From the NCBI RefSeq assembly GCF_914767665.1, contig NC_059502.1, forward strand, positions 59,812,031 through 59,876,030: 64,000 bases of DNA. The letters are read 5' to 3'. The stretch comes from Harmonia axyridis. Taxonomy: Eukaryota > Arthropoda > Insecta > Coleoptera > Coccinellidae. The notes under the pieces were generated by a model that had not been told where the DNA came from, ran no database searches, and worked only from the letters and a program-made list of their open reading frames with translations. Below, piece by piece: positions 1 to 12,300 of this stretch; within the stretch, counting starts at the first letter, position 1, and each line of letters starts with the position of its first letter. The position numbers and the translations under genes are program-made.

Positions 1-439
1 TATGTCATTGGTTATACGGAGCTACAGTGACAAGTCTCCCGTTTGAAGATCCTCAGCTTGAATGTCTCGGATAATTCCTCCCAAGGCGATGGTGATATTT
101 ACCCTTAACCTGTCGTTCCAGATAACACGAACTTGTGTATGTTATGTAATTTAAAGTAATAAGCTAGACATCTCCATGGACCTTGGCGTTATCGCTATCA
201 TGCGAAAATAACAATAGGGTTCGCCCAACGATTATGCATAACAGAAAACGACTATACAGGGTGAGTCCATAGTGCTCGATCGGTCGATAACTCTTGAAAA
301 TTTTGAGCTAGGAGAATTATTCAATTTTGATGGAATCGACAGCACTCATCGCATAACATCAAATCATTTTTGACCCTATAGGCTGGACGAAACACGATAC
401 AGCCCGGTTTTTTTTTAAATGGGAATGCCCAATTTTTAT

Positions 440-1086
440 GCCCCACAGAAAGTAGTCTAGCGGTGTTGAATCACAAGATCTTGGAGGCCAATTCACAGGT
501 CCAAAACGTGAAATTAGGCGGTCACCAAACGTGTCTTTCAATAAATCGATTGTGGCACGAGCTCTGTGACATGTTGCGCCGTCTTGTTAGAACCACAGCT
601 CCTGGACATCATGGATGTTCAATTCAGGAATGAAAAAGTTAGTAATTATGGCTCTATACCGATCGCCATTGACCGTAACGTTCTGGCCATTATCGTTTTT
701 GAAGAAGTACGGACCAATGATTCCACCAGCCCATAAAGCGCACCAAACAGTCAGTTTTTCTGGATGTAACGGTGTTTCGACATATACTTGAGAATTAGCT
801 TCACTCCAAATGCGGCAGTTTTGTTTGTTGACGTAGCCATTCAACCAGAAGTGCGCTTCATCGCTAAATAAAATAAAATGGATGTAGTGCGCGATACGTA
901 TTCCGCACAGAAGCATTATTTTCGAAATGAAATTGCACTATTTGCAAGCGTTGTTCAGGCGTGAGTCTATTCATGATGAATTGCCGAACCAAACTGAGAA
1001 TAAATCACTTGACAGCTGTTGCATCGGTCGCCATCTTGAACAGTAATGCCAACTTAAAGTTATATACCTCGAAAAAAAACACCCGT
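440..1086 (-). mobile_element. DD41D mariner-like element, copy 1, 3'-truncated
   Basis: The minus strand carries part of a Tc1/mariner-type transposase. It has the first catalytic region (LFSDEAHFWL), the second (QQDGATCH region) and the third (TPLDYFLWG), after which the similarity stops near 440. In related copies the second and third aspartates are 41 residues apart (DD41D by my count). The 5' terminus (cacccgtta in plus orientation) lies at 1086 beside TA. A CAA-to-TAA change near 587 stops the frame just before the second catalytic motif. The N-terminal DNA-binding region is missing through the same internal deletion seen at 18318 and 32181. This is a dead, truncated copy. Confidence 0.85.
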
Positions 1087-1429
1087 TATAAGCTAACTTG
1101 ATCTCTCTCATGTTCTCTACATCAGCCATATTGCACTTCAAACCTCATCAGACCCTTTTACTTCAACAAATGATTTGTCTCTGACTAGATGTATCATTGT
1201 TGAAAGATTGGCTTCTATTATAACTAAAAGTAAATGGTGACTTTTATTATTAACCATTCACTAAAATTATGAGCAAATCCTCTAATATTTATAGATTACC
1301 TTTTATATTGAAGTAAACGATTTTGCTTGTTTTTCATTAAAACAGAATTTGCTTCATTTTTCGCAAGTAGAAAGTTTTCCTTTTTTTTATTCATAAGGCT
1401 CTATATGTCGATCTAGGCTTAACTCCATG

Positions 1430-1530
1430 TTCCAAAATTTTGACACATACTCGGTACTAACGAGAAAAAGAAGTGGTATGGCACTAGCGATGCCATCTAT
1501 GCGCCAGGTCAAGGACTTATTGGGTTACGG
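1430..1530. mobile_element. Probable mariner terminal fragment
   Basis: A short stretch containing ttttgacacat, ggtactaac and gccatctatgc resembles the terminal and subterminal region of the mariner at 15252-16492 (16390-16490 there). No transposase remains. The match was judged by eye and the limits are approximate. Confidence 0.35.
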
Positions 1531-1873
1531 AAATAACTAGGAAGAACAGAAGATAGGTGAATTCTTGAGCTGCTTTCTACATGTCTTCGTCCGTCACCCT
1601 GGATATGGACCTTCGACAGCTGTCAGCTTTCCGGGTTAAAAAGCACCTGTAATCTGCAGTGGGCGGGATTCGATTCAGTTTTCCTGATAGATTAACCCTT
1701 GAGAATTGCCTAGCGCAGTCTCTTTCTTTTATCATTTTTATTGAATTCATTTGCATGAAAATAGTGTGAAAATCAGTTACAATAAAAACTTCATTCTTCC
1801 AGTTGTAAAATTCAGCTGAGGAAATCACTCTGAATCAAATTGAGATCAATCATTTCAGAGAAAATATAATCAA

Positions 1874-2743
1874 TGTAGGCTTGATTAATCGATTGTCTAG
1901 AGGTATGATTCGATCACCTGGCCTTTCGTCTTTTTCTCCGTGACTTTGTTGGATTTGTAATAATTGAACTCTTTTCAATTATTTACATCTATTTACAATG
2001 CCACACTTATACAGTACAAACTCAGTATCGAGAAGATCCTAATTACGTCTTAATTACAAGTTTCTCACTACGGTACTGAATTTCGTCTTTAACTCTAGTT
2101 TAATTACTCTAAACGTCTTCGTTTATCACGTCTTTGTCGTACTTCAAGTTTTCGGTCGTCTCCTCTTTGATTTGTTCGCGACTCGTCTCAATCTAGTCCG
2201 CGAACCATCTTTACGTCGTACGTCTTAAGTTGACCGACCGAACTTGTTCTGTCTCCCGTTTTAGACTTAATTTCAACTTTACCCGTCTTCGGCTTGATTT
2301 GAACTGTACTCTCTACCGATTGGAACTACCCTGTCTCGAATATCGACCTCCCTTCTTTCGGTTTGACCACACCCTTAGGGAAAGTACCATCCCCTAGTCC
2401 AATAAGAGCTTTGCCGTACCGCCTACAAAGATCTTCGCGGATTCCTGGAAATCGAATATTCTAGAAGGACTAGAACCTGATACACAGATGTAACACATCT
2501 GGTACAACGGTCTTGTTCTCGAACTTCCCCAACCCCAGTAAGTCTCTTAAGATTTACAACCGACATGACACATCTTCGACACCCCGAAGAATTACACATC
2601 CTTTTTACATTACGTACAATAACAATTCGTTCCCTGTAAATTCATTGAAAGTGTCATGCCCTCGACACTTGAAGAAATTAATAGGTCTCCAAGTATCCGG
2701 TTTACCATCTCAATTAGTTACAGGGAACTAACTGGATCCTACA
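1874..2743. mobile_element. Solo-LTR-like repeat, copy 1
   Basis: This 870-bp block is repeated at 30672-31503 along nearly its whole length. It starts TGTAGG and ends CCTACA, as retroviral-type LTRs do. The flanks are ATCAA and ATGAA, a 5-bp target duplication with one mismatch. No gag or pol lies beside it, so a solo LTR is the simplest reading. It ends about 150 bp upstream of a receptor exon. The superfamily (BEL/Pao or Gypsy) was not determined. Confidence 0.7.
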
Positions 2744-2893
2744 TGAATGTTATCACAATATTAACAGAATCACATGGTTTAATGATTACGTATAGAAAAT
2801 TCCTTCCTCTCCTTATTTCTCTTGGTTTGTTACTTATTCTAACACTCAATATCGTTTTGAATTGTGACCAAACTAATTTTGAATTCTTTTCAG

Positions 2894-3327
2894 GTGATTT
2901 CTCTTTGGAAATATACCCTGTCATGCTCGAAGATGATGCCAAGTACCAGTGCCAGGTATTGCCAGGTCCTCTGGGTCAACCAGGCATCCGAAGTCATTTT
3001 GCCACCATCACAGTACTGGTTCCACCAGAGCCTCCGAAGATTGTACAGGGCGATTATCTAGTAACAACCGAAGACCGTGAGATCGAGCTGGAATGCATAA
3101 GCCACGGTGGTAAACCTGCTGCGGAAATCACATGGATCGATGGGATGGGAAATGTCCTAACTGAAGGAATTGAGTACATAGTAGAGGAACTGTCGGATGG
3201 ACGAAGGTACACTGCCAAGTCTATTCTGAAGTTGACACCGCGAAAAGATCACCATAACACAAGTTTCACGTGTCAGGCTCAGAACACTGCGGAAAGGACC
3301 CACAGATCAGCGAAGTTGAAATTAGAG
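2894..3327 (+). CDS. kirre/rst: kirre/rst exon: end of Ig1 and whole Ig2
   Basis: The acceptor is ttttcag before GTGATTTC and the donor is GAG followed by gtaggt. The first two bases complete a glycine codon begun in an upstream exon outside the window. The exon starts with the last strands of Ig1 (DDAKYQCQV). Ig2 follows, introduced by PPEPPKIVQGDYL, with LEC, ITW and FTCQAQN supplying the two cysteines and core tryptophan. The stretch TTEDREIELEC is typical of the Roughest/Kirre family. NTS is a possible N-glycosylation site. The exon ends in phase 0. Confidence 0.93.
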
Positions 3328-6300
3328 GTAGGTTCCTTTCTACCATTCTAAGGTGGTGGAATAGTTATTAGTAGTATTTTCCGTAACTATAAATTTTGAA
3401 GTCTTACCGATATATAGATCGGTTGTCAAAGTAGTCATTCCAACATAGATTTGGAGTTGAAAGCGGTTTATCCAAGATGTCTAAAACACTGGTGTGTCAC
3501 TTACTCATGAAAATCCTTAACACTGAAGTTGCGACTTTTGAAGAGACCAGCCTTCTTGGATTTCAATGGTATTGGTCCCTTTTTACTTGATTTCCGCTAT
3601 TGCGCTCATGTCATCTTTCTGTCAATGTGATTTTGAGGTTAGGTTAGGTTAAAGAAAATCAGTTGACTTATTACAGAAGAAATTAAAATTTTAAAACCAC
3701 CAAATATTTTAAATTCACCAGAATTATCCTAAACAAAAGGACTAGTATTGAAACTTGCCAAACTAAAATACTAAGAGAATAATATTTATTGGCATAAGTG
3801 ACAATTTTTGATAATAGGATTAACAATCCTATTATTCAATATCAAATTCAATGTAAAATAGTCATAATTCACCTCATAATACCTAATAATTGTGTAACGA
3901 TCGAGTTGACATTTTGCAAGTGAATAACCATTTCAGCTTTGAACTATTTCTTATATATCTGCGTCTTCAGAATCATATAATATTCAAGGAGAATATAGGA
4001 AAGAAATTTCTGGTTCATGGCGTCACCAGAATCATAAAAAATTCAATAAGAATATCGAAAATCAAATAAGGAAAGCACCGACTTGAAGTGAGCAGCTTTT
4101 GAACGCTTGTTGTATGTATTCGAAATCAATATTATAATATAATAGGATTGTTCAGTTCTGTATACGAGCTATTCAGGAAAATATGTAATAATCTTTTTAT
4201 TTTTCCGCATCAATGCACGAAGAAAAACTTCGGAAACTCAAATGAACAAAATACTCTGCGCAAAAAAATGAACGCACATTATAGAAATCTCAACTTTATT
4301 CTACAACTGAAGGTGTTCTCAATGATAATTATTTTTATCAGAATAAGCATGCATATGTTATCCACTTTCAACGTTTTTCTTCAATACAGATGTTTTTTCC
4401 CAGCAGGAATAAAAAAAGATGAGATTATCAGATTTTGAATGTATTGGCTCCATTTTGAAATCAGTTGTTCTCGATCAATTCTAGTGATCAATAGTTTTTC
4501 TTTCGTTTGATTTTCTACACTCGATCGCTATGCAACGCGAAACACGCAATTTGACCCAAGAGGAATGTGCTCAAGTGGTAGTTTTGCGAGAAGAAGGGTG
4601 GACATACACAAGAATTGCAGAAAGGTTTGGAGTTTCCCATACAAGTGTGTCCAGAATGTTGCAGCGGTTCAGGGAGACAGGTATGAATGTCCGAAGACCA
4701 GGACAGGGTAGACCACGGGTAACAACTGCCATTCAAGAACGTTACTTGAGAGTTTCTTCGTTGAGACAACGGTTTGCAACCGCTCGCCTCCTTCAAAATC
4801 AGCTTGAGCAAACTCATGGGGTGCAAATTAGCACTCAAACAATAAGAAATCGCCTCAGAGCATATAATTTAAGGCCTCGTGTCGTGGCAAGAGGCCCAGT
4901 TCTTACCCCAGCCCATCGAAAAGCGCGTTTGGATTTTGCGAGAGAGCATATCCATTGGGAAGAGGCTGATTGGGAAAGAGTTCTCTTCACAGATGAGTCC
5001 AGATTCTGCCCCTACCATTGTGATCGACGTTTCCTTGTATACAGACGTCCACATGAAAGATATGCTCAGTGCAATTTCCTGAATACTACTGGTTTCGGGG
5101 GAGGATCGATTATGGTATGGGGTTGAATATCTCTGACAGCTCGCACAGACCTAGTGGTCGTTGGTAATGGAGCTATGAATGCTGATTGGTATATAAGGAA
5201 CATTCTTGAAGAGCATGTAGTGCCATTTGCCCCATACATTGGTGAAAATTTCATTTTTATGGACGATAATGCCAGACCCCATCGTACGCGCATCGTTCAG
5301 GAGTACCTTGAAGAGGTTGAAGTCTCTCGAATGGAATGGCCAGCAAGAAGTCAAGATCTCAATCCGATTGAGCAGGTTTGGGACAACCTCAATAGAAGGC
5401 TGAGAAGTTCAGAAAATCATCCAGCTACTCTTAATGACTTAGGCATCCAACTCAGAGAAATCTGGGAAGGATTAGATCACAACATTTTAAGATCACTCAT
5501 TTTGAGTATGAACCGTCGTTGCCGAGCTGTAATTAACGCAAGGGGTGGAAATACCAAGTATTAAATCACTTATCAGCATTCTAGTATTTTGAAAATTGTT
5601 TATTTCTCTTCTTCCACATAAGATTCGGTGAAATCCTGAATTTTTCTTCCATTTAATGTGTTTTGTTTCGTTCAGAACCTTCCCGAGAGAACATAAAAAA
5701 TAAGTTATAAAATCAATGTAGAGTTAACTTTCATTAAAATTGAGATTTTCAAAATGTGCGTAAATTTTTTTGCGCAGTGTATGTACATAATAAAAAAAAA
5801 GAATTTCAAGTAGGACAGTAAATTGTTAGGCATCTATTGGACTATAAGCTTAAGTTCCACTTATGAGTAAGTTACTGAGTCAAGTTTGATATGGTTCAAC
5901 ATTGTGAAAATCATAAACGACAAATTACATGCCTTTTCAAACTGATCATTCAATTACATCGTTTATGAAACATGAATTAAAACCGCATTGAAGATCAACT
6001 TGAATCTTGCTGCAAATCCTGAGACTGGATACAGCATTTCATCTCTCCCCATTATGCCAATCGCTCTGATTCGCTCCATTCACACTGGTTAATGGTATGA
6101 TGTTACCCCATGGTTGTTAGCGAGGATTTATTGTCAACTTGTTGGTTATCTACGTGCTTGAAACCTCTAGAATATCGAATGATGCATAGATGGAATGATT
6201 CAATGACTAGATTAACCGGTATCATAGATACAGCAGGAATTAGTTAAACTCAACGATGACATTATGCGGTACTTAGACTCTTATGGTCCTGTCAATATGT

Positions 6301-9300
6301 GTTTTTTCGCAGGAAAGTTTTGGGGTAGTTTTGATTTCTTCGAATTGATGGTTTTTGGGGTGATGAATCCGAATTTGAGGTTTGCCACCAAAATTTCGTG
6401 ACGGAAAAATTCAAAACAAGGTGAAAAATTCAATTTTATGTGTTTTTTTTTGCCAATAACGTAGAAAATATCAATTTTTCTTGAATGACCTCTCCATGCA
6501 GAAACGAAGTGAATGAAATTTTATACAAGCATCTTTCATTAAGGTTTTTTGTACGATACGCCGTTCTGGTTCAAACGATAGATGAAAATTGATCTATTTT
6601 ATCTATGTCTTCAGAAACCACTTTTTACACTCCAAAACTCTAAATATCGGCATGTTTTCTTCTCAATAATTTCTTCCTCCAATATATATTCAACCTTTAA
6701 ACCTATCAGTTTAGAAAAAACATTTTAAAATCATATTTTCGAGTTTAGTTACTAACACTTTTGTAATATTTATACAATAAAGTGCACAAATTCAAAGTTT
6801 TGTTTAGGATTTCAATCCACGAAAAATATATATCTTTCTTTCGATAGATATTTTTTTTTTATCATATTTGCGATTGTTTCCGATTAACTCAGTCAAATAG
6901 GTGTACACAGTTCATATTTCTAAATGAAAATTCTAAGAGCTCTTCATTATTTGTAAAATAAAAGGTATACTTAGAACAGAATAAGTCCTCCTACTAATGG
7001 AAATAGTGAATAACTTCAAATGACTAGTTGCCCATTATAGATTCACAAATCGATACATTCATTGAAGAGAATTGCAGATTCTATATCCTGTAATGAATCT
7101 ATCGATTAAGAACACAAAACAATATATATTTTTTCGATGAATTGTTTTGAAATATATTGTTTTCTCCAATTCTGTGGTTATTCCGTTCATTCTTCCACAT
7201 CTCGTAGAACAAAATCGTGCGAGAATATATCAGAAACACACAGTTTTCATGGTTATATTTTATTATTATATGTTGGTACTCCGAACTTTCCGCCACGGCT
7301 TTATCTGTCAGTTCATCATTTTCCTTAGAGAAAACAGTTCTGCCAAACAACATTTTTCAATGCAAAAATCACTAAATGATATTTATGGAAATATTTCATT
7401 AATTTCAATAAGAATGCAATGAATTGGAGAAAATAATGAATAATACTCGTACATAATGCTCATTCTACCACTAGTTCATTCAAAAACTCGCCACTTCGTG
7501 GCTTGTTTCCCTTCTGCACTTGTATTATAATAGTTATTTATAATACAAGTGCAGAAGGCATTGATATCCTTCCACGAGTTCAAAATTCAAAAACGAGCCA
7601 CGAAGTGGCGAGTTTTTGAATGAAAGAGAGGTAGAATGAGCCTTCTGTACGAGTATTATACATTATTTTCTCTAATTCATGGCATTTTTATTGAAATTAA
7701 TGAAATATTTCCATAAATATCTTTTAGTGATTTTTGCATTGAAAAATATTGGTTGGCAGAAATGATTTCTTTTAGGCAAATTGATGAATTGACAGATAAA
7801 GCCGTGGCGGAAAGTTCGGAGTACCAACATATAATAATAAAATATAACCATGAAAACTGTGCGTTTCTGATATATTCTCGCACGATTTTGTTCTACAAGA
7901 TGTGGAAGAATGAACGGAATAACCACAGAATTAGAGAAAGAACTATTTCAGGACTTATGCAAAGCATTAGCATAGAGAATAATAATTGTGCCTTACACTC
8001 TTTTAATATCAATATGTTCAGACTTTTCAGGTAGAATACCTTCCCAGAACAAAACCCTGATAATCTTGAAAGGGTCTTCTAAATTTGGAGTAAATAGCAT
8101 TACCCCATGTGGGAAATAATGGGGTTTTTTTCAAGAGCTTAATGGCCAGTTGCACCATTTGCCCAAACATCGATTTGATTTCTTAAGAGAAATCAGAGAG
8201 TAATCAATGTTTAAATTTTTAATCAATGTTCAGGCAAATGGTGCAACTGGCAAGAACTTTAAGGGCCAGTTGCACCATTTGCCTAAACATTGATTAAAAA
8301 TTTAAACATTGATTACTCTCTGATTTATTGAGAGAAATCAGAAATTAAGCGATAAATTTTAATCAATGTTCAGGCAAATGGTGCAACTGGCCATAAATAT
8401 TACGATAAACACAGAAATATGGACGGGCTACTAAACAGAAATGTCAACACAGTTTGACATACTCATCTTTGAAACCATAGATAACAACCATCGAAACTTC
8501 TCCTGTAGCTAAAAATGCACCCATTCCCCACATTCTCAAATTAATTTTGTCTTAATATTTCGCCTCACATATGCAAAACTCAATACTTTTTCTTTTTCTA
8601 GGTGAAATACGCGCCAAAGGTGACTGTCTCCATCATTTCTGGAGCTTCGCCAAACGGCAGGATCCCAGAGGGCGCTGACGTTCGGCTGGGCTGCAAGGCG
8701 GATGCCAACCCTCCCGATGTAACATACAGGTGGTTCATAAACGACGAGCAGGTTATTGGTGACTACACAACGGAGATGATAATGCACAATATCACGAGAA
8801 AATATCACGATTCTATTGTCAAATGCGAGGTTCACAACGCTGTTGGAAAAAGCGAAGAGAGCGAGACTCTAGATGTGAGCTGTAAGTGGATATTTTTTCT
8901 TTCCGTTTATTATCTGAAAATTAGAAACTCATTTCGCACATTTTATTTGGGACACATTTTATACACTGATGAAACTGAAATCGTTTATATTTTTGGATAT
9001 TATTGCTCATGGATTGTCCTATGAAAAATACAAAAATTCCAGAAAGGCACTGATTTGGTGGCCTCATAATGATAACTTTTTACTCTGTCGAATATGTGGT
9101 CGCGCAACTATTAGGTTTTTCAACATTTTTCTTGAATTTTCAATGGATGACGCGACCAACACATTTCTAACAAGCTGGAAAATAGTATTTTCCTACAACT
9201 GCTATGAAAAGTGGCGTATTCTTCATAGCTTACTCAATTTCAAAACTATGTATTGCAGAAACTGTGGGAAATATTATTTCTCACGGCACTTTGCCCACAC

Positions 9301-12300
9301 CTCGCTTGGTAGACCAATGAAATTGGGCTTTTGAATCGTTTTTACGGAAACGCAATAAATTAGCACATACTGTCAACGAAGGCCATTACTTGAATTATTG
9401 AAATTTGTGCAGTTGTAAGATAAGTATAGTGTGCAACATGTGGAGAAAGTCTTTTTCTCGCTCGTGTGTTTGTGGCACTCGCCTTTCAGGCTCGTGCCAC
9501 AAACTTCTATATTCTCGAGAAAAGTTGGACTTTCCCCACTTGTTGCACAATATTCTATTTTCTACAACCGTTTCTAAATAACTACTTTCCCGCATTTGTT
9601 TTATTTGGGAAAATGCCACTTTCAGCACTGCTGAGGGAATATTTCAGTTTTACACAGATTTCATGGATATATTTCATTATTTTTTATTGATACTCGTTAT
9701 TCTTCTGACACAGATTCATCTATTATCTGTCAAATTTGAGATAAAAAAACAATTCTGCCAATCATCCTTTTTCAATGCAGAAATCAATATTTATGGAAAA
9801 ATTCAGTTAATTAAAAATGTTTTTATGAATTAGAGAAAATAATGAATAATACGCATACGGCTCATGTTCATTCAAAAGCTCGAATTTTGAACTCGTGGAA
9901 GAATATCAATGCCTCATGCACTTGTATTATAAATAACTATTCTGCATTAGTTCTGTAAAGTTATTAACTTTTTAATCTATGTAACCTTCAACATGATCTA
10001 TATCAATATACTTATATGAATATTTAAATATTTCATAAAGGCAATTTTCGACATCAAAGTATAGCGTAATGAAAACACACCAGTGAAAACTCTAATTTCC
10101 CTCTTCATCGATTCGTGAATATCAAGGCAGTTGCAGGTTATAGCATGTAAGGAATCAAATTCGTGACCTGAGGAATCATATCTACCTTCATGGGTCTTAT
10201 TTGTATGTATCAGAATTGGTCATTAAGAGTAGAAAGTGTCTTTTTTCTAACCACAGCAATAGTAAGATCGTAAAACGAACTGTATGTTAATGGTTATGCA
10301 TTTATGGAAATTCGTGTTATAAAAATTTTCTTTTGATCCGCAGCAAAAGTAATCATTATATTCTGTAACACGGTGAATCCTATTTTCCTCAGTAAAACCC
10401 CCCACGAATTCCTGTATCCTAAAGTTGTTTTTCAATCATCCAGACCAGTGAAATTTTAATCATCACGTTACAAACTCCTCACGTAGAAAGTACAACACAA
10501 TGTTTTCCCTTCATTTGTGAATTTCATACATTCAACACTTCACACCAACGAGTTAGAAAATACGCCACACACTTCATGCAAAATTCATAGCAATTAAGGA
10601 AGTTCTTCTGTTGATCAAGTTTGTCGGAATTATCAGAGAGCAAAACTTGGTGGGAAAATACTTTTTGTAATGTGTTGTTGAAAACAAGTCGGTAAGTAAC
10701 TGTTGATGATATTCGCCCCGACAATGTGCTCAAAAGAGGTTGGTTTTGAAAACATATATTGCGAATACAACTCGACATCTACGAATTCGCATTCATGAAA
10801 TTTGAACATCTCGAGAATGAAATCTTGCTTCGTCTTTTTCATTTAAAATTCGCATTGTATTGTTTCAACTAGATGGTGATACGGCCTGGATACAGGGATG
10901 GCGTTGGAGGTGAAACGATCGTTTCAGGCGCCTGTATTTGAGGGGAGGCAATTTGGCCCAGTTTGCTGGCCGCCTTTTCATATTTCAACCTTGATTTTTG
11001 AAAACCTAAGGTTGTTCCGCTTCAATGCGTTTGTCAACATCTTCTGCAATAAAAATCTCCAAACCGCCTTTACTGATCTGCCTGTTCACACATGGCATCC
11101 CAACCAATATAAACAGAATTCCATATTACCCTCATTGAAAGAGGATATTTTTACTAAAAAATAAAAACGAAAACAACACTACTCACAACCTTCGCTTTCG
11201 AATTATTTGGAAGCCGATGTTCACACATTCAACATAATATGAAAAATTCCTATATTTTGCACTCGAAACTAGTAAGTGTTAAAATCCTAATGTTTTCAGC
11301 GGAACACATGTTTGTATATGCTTATAGGATATTTTTCCTAAAATTTTCCGAGGACTCATTGTGTATATGAAATTGCATGACCATTAAAATGATTTTGAAA
11401 TCTGAAATCAAAAATATTCTCTTTTAAAATTGGAAACAGAGCTCCCTTCCCAATTCGATGATCAACATTTACTGCTCGATGGTGACATGTTAGGAAAACT
11501 GCACCAACAAATCAATAGGTATTTTTTCTGAAAAAAATGTTTTATAAAGGATGTATCATGTGAGCTCGACGAATACCAGTTTCTAATTGTGTTGACCATT
11601 ATTTATGGAAATTCATTGTATACTCATAAATTAATAATAAGGACTTCTGGTTGATTTCTATTTTTAATATGAAATTATTCGTAACGTATTTCATTACATT
11701 GTAACTATGCTCTCAAGCAATAGTAAAAGTGCAGTGATGTAACAAAACGCGTTATCGATTTATACAAAAATATAAATCAACACAAAGTGTGTACCTTTGT
11801 GAAGAATTAATTTTCAATGAACATGTAAAACCCAATACAATTAGTAACATACTTTCCGGCAGAAAACTAGCCTTTGCTGTGTAGTTAAAGCGCGAAAAAT
11901 TATAATTAACAGTTTCAATAATTTTTCAATGGAATTATGATGTTATTAAAATATATAAGAGGCAATAAGTAATTCTTCGCAAGAGTAAGAGTAAATTTAG
12001 TACAAAGCAATCTTCTTTTTCCAACAGATGGACCACAATTCAGATCAAGGCCTAAAACAACCCAAGCAGATACTGGCTCCAGTGTAACATTATCATGTGA
12101 CGTCGATGGGAACCCACAACCAGACATAGCTTGGTTCCATAAAGATCACAGGAAAAAAATTAGCACTAGTCCTAATTTGACACTGGTGGTCGACGATAGT
12201 ACTGCAGGAAAATATTTCTGTACGGCACATGTCCCTGGTTTTCCAGAAATAGGTGCTGAGGCTTCGATATATCTGAAAGGTAAATACATTTCTCATTTCT

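Noticed and set aside
2656..2893. Apparent in-frame N-terminal extension of the Ig2 exon, starting at ATG 2656
   Set aside because: It runs through the LTR-like repeat and a polypyrimidine acceptor; the family's exon begins at 2894.
3632..3650. TTAGG-type telomere repeats
   Set aside because: Only about three units, as expected by chance; no sign of an interstitial telomere array.
4515..5354. Minus-strand open frames across the first Tc1-like element
   Set aside because: Antisense of the transposase; no independent motif.
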